DNA from: Propionibacteriaceae bacterium | GTDB taxonomy: Bacteria > Actinomycetota > Actinomycetes > Propionibacteriales > Propionibacteriaceae | Direction of reading: 5' to 3' | Assembly: GCA_031272685.1 (NCBI GenBank) | Contig: JAISTI010000036.1 | Coordinates: 1 to 10,733, forward strand | Length of the DNA stretch: 10,733 nucleotides | Shown: positions 7,074 to 10,733 of the stretch, one piece after another | How positions within the stretch are numbered: the stretch's first letter is position 1 | Layout: the number at the start of each line of letters is the position of its first letter | The notes under the pieces: model-generated | Databases searched by the model: none | Told to the model about the DNA's origin: nothing | What the model saw: only the letters and a program-made list of their open reading frames with translations | Position numbers and translations under genes: made by a program

Positions 7074-8477
7074 TCATGCCCCTTTCTTCTCGGACTCGGC
7101 GAAGTCGTCTGCGGACAACACCAAGGTGCGCTGCACACGGCTGGAGTAGTAGACCGGCGAGAGGTCGTAACCGATCTCGCCGTGTTCGGAGAGGTCGATG
7201 CCGCTGAGCTCGACGGAGGAGTCAACACGCCACCCGATCGTCTTCTTGATCACGAGGGCGATGATGTAGCTGACCACGAAGGCGTAGACGAGCACCACGA
7301 GCGCGCCCACGGCCTGCCGCCAGAGCTGGTCGAAGCCGCCGCCGTAGAACAGGCCCGCGACGCCGGCCGGGGTGCCCGGGCTGGCGAAGAAGCCGATCAG
7401 CAGGGTGCCGACGAGGCCGCCGACCAGGTGGACGCCCACCACGTCAAGCGAATCGTCATAGCCCAGTTTGTATTTCAACCCGACCGCGAAGGCGCAGCAG
7501 ATGCCCGCAATGAGGCCGATCAGCAGGCCCGCCCACGGCTCGACGGACGAGCACGACGGGGTGATGGCGACCAGGCCGGCCACGATGCCCGAGGCCGCGC
7601 CCAGCGAGGTGGGATGGCCGTCGCGGAATTTCTCCACCAGCAGCCAGCCGATCATCGCCGCGCCGGTAGCGCCAAGGGTGTTCACCCAGGCGAAGGCCGC
7701 GGTGTTGTTGCCAGCCACCGCCGAACCCGCGTTGAAGCCGAACCAGCCGAACCACAGCAGGGCCGCGCCGAGCATGACGAGCGTCAGGTTGTGCGGGCGC
7801 ATCGGCTTGGAGCCGAACCCGATGCGCGGGCCGAGCACCAGCGCCAGGGCCAGCGCCGAGATGCCGGCGTTGATGTGGATGGCGGTGCCGCCGGCGAAGT
7901 CGATAACGCCCAGCCAGGAGCCAATCCAGCCGCCGTTCGGGGTGACCACCTCGCCGCCGATCTCGATGCCGCCGAAGTCGAAGACCCAGTGTGCCGCCGG
8001 GAAGTAGACCAGCAGGCCCCACAGGATAGTGAAAAGCGTCCAGCCGCCGAACGACGCCCGGTCGGCGATCGCGCCGGAAACCAGGGCGGTGGCGATAATC
8101 GCGAAGGCCGCCTGGAACCCGACGAAGGCAAGCGCCGGCAGCGTGCCGAACGCGGCGTCCTCGCCGAGAATGCCGTTGAGCGCGAAGAACTGGAACGGGT
8201 TGCCCAGCAAGCCGCCAGAAGTTGGCCCATCGGCGTACGTCGCTCCGGAGCCGATGGAGAGGATGGGCTCCCCGAAGGCCATAGAGAAGCCCACGAGGAT
8301 CCATAGGACGCTGATTGTCGCGATGCTGATGAAGCTCATCATCATCATGTTCAGAGCGCCTTTGGCGCGGACCATGCCGCCATAGAAGAAGGCGAGACCG
8401 GGGGTCATCACGAATACGAGAGCCGCACTCGTCAGCACCCAAGCGGTATCGCCTGCACTGATTTCCAGAAGTATCAT
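7074..8477 (-). CDS. amtB: Ammonium transporter AmtB
   Basis: A membrane channel of the Amt/Mep/Rh family that takes up ammonium. From the ATG at 8477 it has 467 residues and about 11 membrane helices. Family marks are DTAWVL and TPGLAFFYGGMVR near the N-terminus, DFAGGTAIHINAG with His201, and DVVGVHLVGGLVGT with His350; the two His residues form the pore twin-His pair. The cytoplasmic tail has GIDLSEHGEIGYD, where P-II proteins dock, and then about 30 further residues ending in an acidic-basic stretch. A GTG at 8486 would add three residues; I prefer the ATG because GGGTGG lies 5 nt before it. It is followed 3 nt later by glnK, and its upstream DNA carries the GTTAC array. Confidence 0.97.
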   Translation of the reverse strand: MILLEISAGDTAWVLTSAALVFVMTPGLAFFYGGMVRAKGALNMMMMSFISIATISVLWILVGFSMAFGEPILSIGSGATYADGPTSGGLLGNPFQFFALNGILGEDAAFGTLPALAFVGFQAAFAIIATALVSGAIADRASFGGWTLFTILWGLLVYFPAAHWVFDFGGIEIGGEVVTPNGGWIGSWLGVIDFAGGTAIHINAGISALALALVLGPRIGFGSKPMRPHNLTLVMLGAALLWFGWFGFNAGSAVAGNNTAAFAWVNTLGATGAAMIGWLLVEKFRDGHPTSLGAASGIVAGLVAITPSCSSVEPWAGLLIGLIAGICCAFAVGLKYKLGYDDSLDVVGVHLVGGLVGTLLIGFFASPGTPAGVAGLFYGGGFDQLWRQAVGALVVLVYAFVVSYIIALVIKKTIGWRVDSSVELSGIDLSEHGEIGYDLSPVYYSSRVQRTLVLSADDFAESEKKGA

Positions 8478-8500
8478 GGCGCCCACCCAACCGGATTGCT

Positions 8501-8560
8501 GTTACGCACCGGTGTAACCGCTGTTACGGTGGACGGCTCGCTTCGTTACGGTTTTGTTAT
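8501..8560. promoter_or_regulatory. Phased GTTAC/GTAAC array, candidate nitrogen-regulator (GlnR-like) operator
   Basis: On the plus strand GTTAC occurs at 8501, 8523 and 8545, exactly 22 bp apart, with GTTAT at 8556, 11 bp later. The GlnR consensus of actinobacteria (gTnAc-n6-GaAAc repeated) has the same 11/22-bp register, and GTTAC and its complement GTAAC both fit gTnAc; the b-half sites here are poor except GTTAT. GTAAC at 8514 also forms a 14-bp palindrome with the copy at 8523. The array begins 24 bp upstream of the amtB start and lies 80-140 bp upstream of hpf. Identity of the binding protein is inferred. Confidence 0.5.
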
Positions 8561-8626
8561 CAGAATCGGCCGAATCACTAGCGCTTCCCCCTGGCGTGCG
8601 TTACTTTGGGTACAACGACTCGACCC

Positions 8627-8636
8627 GGAGGTGATC
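8627..8636 (+). promoter_or_regulatory. Very strong ribosome binding site of hpf
   Basis: GGAGGTGATC matches the standard 16S anti-Shine-Dalgarno over ten bases, with 7 nt between GGAGG and the ATG at 8639. This fixes the start at 8639 instead of the upstream in-frame TTG at 8606, and predicts efficient translation. Confidence 0.85.
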
Positions 8637-8638
8637 CC

Positions 8639-9253
8639 ATGGAAATTTCGATAACCGGCAGACGAATCCAACTGGATGAGGATTTCAAGGAAAGGGTCGG
8701 GGAAAAACTCGAAGCCGTCACCCGTTTGAAGAACCGGGTGGACCGCATCGAGGTGCAAGTGACCTCCCATGAACACCACCGCCAGCCCGACGAGGCGGTG
8801 CAGGTGGAGATCACGCTGGCTTCCAAAGGCCCGATCATCCGGGCCGCCGCCACCGCCGACGAGAAGATGGCCGCCTTCGATTTAGCCCTCGACAAGCTCA
8901 AAGGCATCGTCCGCAAGGCCGCCGACCGGCGCAAGAGCCACCGTGGGCTGCGCAGCCACGACATCATCACCGACGAGCTGGCCAGCCCAACTCCCAAACC
9001 GGACGCCGGGCCGAAATCCGACACCCCGGCGGTGCGGAACGTGGCCGGCATCGAAGTGCGGGGCGACGGGCCGCTCGCCATCCGCGAGAAGGTGTTCGAC
9101 TCTGTGCCGCTCACCCTCGCGCAGGCCCTCGACGAGATGGAGTTGGTCGGCCACGACTTCTTCCTTTACGTCGACTCCGAAACCGCCCAGCCTTCGGTGG
9201 TGTACCGCCGGCACGGCTACGAGTACGGCGTCATCCATCTCAAGCTCGGCTGA
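8639..9253 (+). CDS. hpf: Ribosome hibernation promoting factor, long form
   Basis: A 204-residue long-form HPF (RaiA/YfiA family), which dimerises 70S ribosomes into inactive 100S particles in starvation. The N-terminal ribosome-binding domain (about residues 1-105) begins MEISITGRRI and contains DRIEVQVTSHEHH; a variable linker covers about 106-140; the C-terminal dimerisation domain (about 145-202) has EKVFDSVPLTLAQALDEME and ends YRRHGYEYGVIHLKLG. It is divergent from amtB and convergent with comF. In mycobacteria I recall this gene on the same strand as comF and lpqB, so its orientation here is unusual. No convincing -35/-10 pair is visible upstream. Confidence 0.95.
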   Translation: MEISITGRRIQLDEDFKERVGEKLEAVTRLKNRVDRIEVQVTSHEHHRQPDEAVQVEITLASKGPIIRAAATADEKMAAFDLALDKLKGIVRKAADRRKSHRGLRSHDIITDELASPTPKPDAGPKSDTPAVRNVAGIEVRGDGPLAIREKVFDSVPLTLAQALDEMELVGHDFFLYVDSETAQPSVVYRRHGYEYGVIHLKLG

Positions 9254-9286
9254 GCCCCTCCTGAGAGCCCGCCCAAGCCGGGGCGC

Positions 9287-9309
9287 GAGCCCACCTGAGC
9301 GGGTGGCTC
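9287..9309. terminator. Hairpin between convergent hpf and comF
   Basis: GAGCC-ACC pairs with GGT-GGCTC (8 bp with one bulged C and a loop of about six bases) in the 54-bp gap between the converging genes, touching the comF stop codon. There is no T-run. A bidirectional terminator is plausible but not certain. Confidence 0.4.
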
Positions 9310-9967
9310 ACGCCCGGCTGAGCCGCCGGGCCAAGCTGACCGCGCCCAGCACTTGGGCTCCCCCGGCCTGCGCCGCGCGCCGGGCCTCCAGGATGGTCGC
9401 CCCGGTGGTGACCACGTCGTCCAGCAGCACCACCGGCACGCTGGGCGCGGGCGCGCGCCAGCGGAAGGCCCCGCGCAGGTTTTCCCGCCGCTCGGCGGCG
9501 GAAAGCCCGGCTTGGTCGGCGGGCCTGCGGGTGAACCCCAGCGCCCGGACGGCGCGCAGCGACAGCCCTTGCCGGGCGGCAAGCTTGGCGCCGCGTCGGC
9601 CCAGCTCCCAGGTGAAATCGATGCCGCGCTCGACGATGTGCGCCCAGGCTGTGGGCACCGGCACGAGCAGCGCCACAGGCGGCGGGCGGGCCGCCAACCC
9701 TGGGATTTCCGCCAGCGCGTCTGGGATCAGCCGGGCCAGCGGCGGGATGAGGCCGAGGGCGTGGCGTTCTTTGGCGTGAATCAGGGCCGCCCGCATGACG
9801 GTGCGGTAATCGGCGGCCCAAGCCAGCGGCAGCCCGCCCACAGCTCCCGCTCCTGCCCCGGCCCGCAGCAGCGGCAGGCATTCGGCGCACAGACCCAGGC
9901 CGGGAGACCGGCAGCCGGGGCATTGCGCGCCCAGCACCAGATCCGCCAGGTAATCCACTGCCCTCAT
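9308..9967 (-). CDS. comF: ComF family phosphoribosyltransferase-like protein
   Basis: A 219-residue protein of the ComF family. An N-terminal zinc-type knuckle has Cys16, Cys19, Cys27 and Cys30 (CPGC...CAEC). A type I phosphoribosyltransferase fold follows, with LVPVP at 101-105, ERRENLRGAF at 159-168 and the PRPP-binding loop VVLLDDVVTTGAT at 179-191. ComF proteins help take up single-stranded DNA in naturally competent bacteria; the actinobacterial role is unproven. The ATG at 9967 has no recognisable ribosome site, but CATAAC lies 7 nt upstream, so a leaderless message is possible. lpqB lies upstream on the same strand, separated by 140 bp holding two DnaA boxes. Confidence 0.9.
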   Translation of the reverse strand: MRAVDYLADLVLGAQCPGCRSPGLGLCAECLPLLRAGAGAGAVGGLPLAWAADYRTVMRAALIHAKERHALGLIPPLARLIPDALAEIPGLAARPPPVALLVPVPTAWAHIVERGIDFTWELGRRGAKLAARQGLSLRAVRALGFTRRPADQAGLSAAERRENLRGAFRWRAPAPSVPVVLLDDVVTTGATILEARRAAQAGGAQVLGAVSLARRLSRA

Positions 9968-10003
9968 ACCGGTTGTTATGGCGATTTCGCAGCCGATTCG
10001 CCG

Positions 10004-10012
10004 TTATCCACA
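10004..10012 (+). promoter_or_regulatory. Perfect DnaA box (copy 1)
   Basis: TTATCCACA on the plus strand, the exact high-affinity DnaA box. It lies 36 bp upstream of the comF start codon and is the left arm of a 10-bp inverted repeat, GTTATCCACA, with copy 2. Confidence 0.75.
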
Positions 10013-10048
10013 GAAATCAGCGCCCGACCGGGCCAGGGCGGCGTTAAT

Positions 10049-10057
10049 TGTGGATAA
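10049..10057 (-). promoter_or_regulatory. Perfect DnaA box (copy 2)
   Basis: TTATCCACA on the minus strand (TGTGGATAA on plus), facing copy 1 with centres 45 bp apart. It lies 50 bp downstream of the lpqB stop. The DNA between the boxes is GC-rich with a further short CGCCC/GGGCG inverted repeat (10021-10040), which could also fold as an lpqB transcript end. Confidence 0.75.
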
Positions 10058-10107
10058 CCGGAAAATCTCGGCTAGTTGTGATACCGCATTCGGCGCGCAA
10101 GCGAAGG

Positions 10108-10733
10108 TTACGAGTAGGCGATTGCGGTGGCACCGGCGGCGATTTCAGACCAGTCGGTGCCGGCCGCGTTGAGGCGCAGCACCGTCCCTGCGCTGGTGCG
10201 CACCACCGGCAGGGCGCCCGGCACGACGGCCAGCTCCACCAGGTCATCGCGGGCCACCGGGCCAAGGTCGCTCTCCCAAGCGCCGTCTATGGACACCCGC
10301 ACCACGGCCGTCTCGTCGCTCTGGCGCTGCACCAGCACGTTCAGCTCGGTGGGGGTGGAGAACCCGACGTCGAGGTAGCGCTTGGCGCCGGTGAGCTGCA
10401 GCTCTTGCGCCGCCGATACCGCTATTCCCTCCGCGGTGCGCCGCACCCGCAGCACCGCCAGCTTCGACCCCTCGCCGTAGTCGAGCACCGCGGCCACCCG
10501 CAGCCCGTCCGGCGCGAGCTGGAAGGCGCGCAGCCCGATCGGATCGCCTTCAACGCTGACCGGGGTTTCCGCCCCGCCTGCGAATACCCGCCAGTTGATG
10601 TCGTGGATGCCGGTCCACAGCTCGCCGTCCGGGCCGAAATCCGGGCGCAGCAGCTCGGCCCCGGCGGCCACCTCCGCCAGCGGCCCGGCGCCGTCCAAGC
10701 GGGCGATCCCGGTGGCGTTCACCCCGGCGGCGG
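10108..10733 (-). CDS. lpqB: Lipoprotein LpqB, C-terminal part (5' end beyond the window)
   Basis: The reading frame runs from the right window edge to a TAA at 10108-10110, giving about 208 C-terminal residues. Segments such as LLRPDFGPDGELWTGI, FQLAPDGLRVAAVLDYG and LAVLRVRR are the repeated strands of the beta-propeller domain of LpqB, the lipoprotein made with the MtrAB two-component system in actinobacteria and thought to tune the MtrB sensor. The GTG at 10722 is an internal valine and not a start: the frame continues upstream (codons for Ala, Ala, Gly at 10731-10723). The signal peptide, lipobox and GerMN domain would lie outside. The comF neighbour agrees with the mtrA-mtrB-lpqB-comF order of mycobacteria. 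Confidence 0.82.
   Translation of the reverse strand, partial: AAGVNATGIARLDGAGPLAEVAAGAELLRPDFGPDGELWTGIHDINWRVFAGGAETPVSVEGDPIGLRAFQLAPDGLRVAAVLDYGEGSKLAVLRVRRTAEGIAVSAAQELQLTGAKRYLDVGFSTPTELNVLVQRQSDETAVVRVSIDGAWESDLGPVARDDLVELAVVPGALPVVRTSAGTVLRLNAAGTDWSEIAAGATAIAYS

Noticed and set aside
6945..8306. A 453-codon open frame antisense to amtB
   Set aside because: Low-complexity His/Glu/Arg-rich shadow of the amtB frame; amtB itself is full length with all its motifs.
10076..10084. Possible third DnaA box near TTGTGATAC
   Set aside because: It lacks the GG of TGTGGATAA and departs from the consensus at several positions; only the two exact boxes are supported.
10108..10722. A complete 204-residue protein starting at GTG 10722
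   Set aside because: The frame stays open to the window edge and the content is the interior of a beta-propeller, so this is a truncated lpqB and not a separate gene.

Overview
The window is ordinary high-GC chromosomal DNA from an actinobacterium (Actinomycetota). Support comes from the overall GC richness, GTG and TTG starts, the C-terminus of the actinobacterial lipoprotein LpqB, a mycobacterial-type two-domain NAD synthetase, and a tRNA-Ala gene without an encoded CCA. I cannot fix the family. I see no insertion sequence, phage gene, CRISPR array or toxin-antitoxin pair, and no gap above 300 bases between genes.

Region 1 (1-4673) is one long minus-strand transcription unit read from right to left: rplU, rpmA, obg, two paralogous membrane proteins of the PQ-loop/SWEET type, nadD, rsfS. 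A tRNA-Ala(GGC) and a tRNA-Arg(ACG), cut by the window edge, follow on the same strand. Every junction from obg to rsfS has a gap of at most 1 nt or an overlap, which suggests translational coupling. A sigma-70-like promoter (TTGACC-N18-TAATGT) and a small leader hairpin lie upstream of rplU. The unit joins ribosome parts (L21, L27), ribosome assembly and silencing factors (Obg, RsfS), the NAD enzyme NadD and the two predicted small-solute carriers.

Region 2 (4674-6641) is nadE on the plus strand, divergent from rplU. NadD and NadE catalyse the last two steps of NAD synthesis, so this pathway brackets the ribosomal operon. nadE ends at a strong hairpin shared with the convergent glnK.

Region 3 (6732-8638) is the ammonium module: amtB and glnK on the minus strand, then a roughly 150-bp divergent control region with GTTAC/GTAAC elements at 11- and 22-bp steps, the spacing of GlnR-type nitrogen operators.

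Region 4 (8639-10733) holds hpf (long hibernation factor, plus strand), a convergent comF, and the C-terminal part of lpqB. Between comF and lpqB lie two perfect DnaA boxes facing each other.

The points most worth a second look are the inverted DnaA-box pair, the tandem seven-helix PQ-loop proteins inside the obg-nadD operon, and the phased GTTAC array shared by amtB and hpf. The genes themselves are known families; I found no clearly new multi-gene system.
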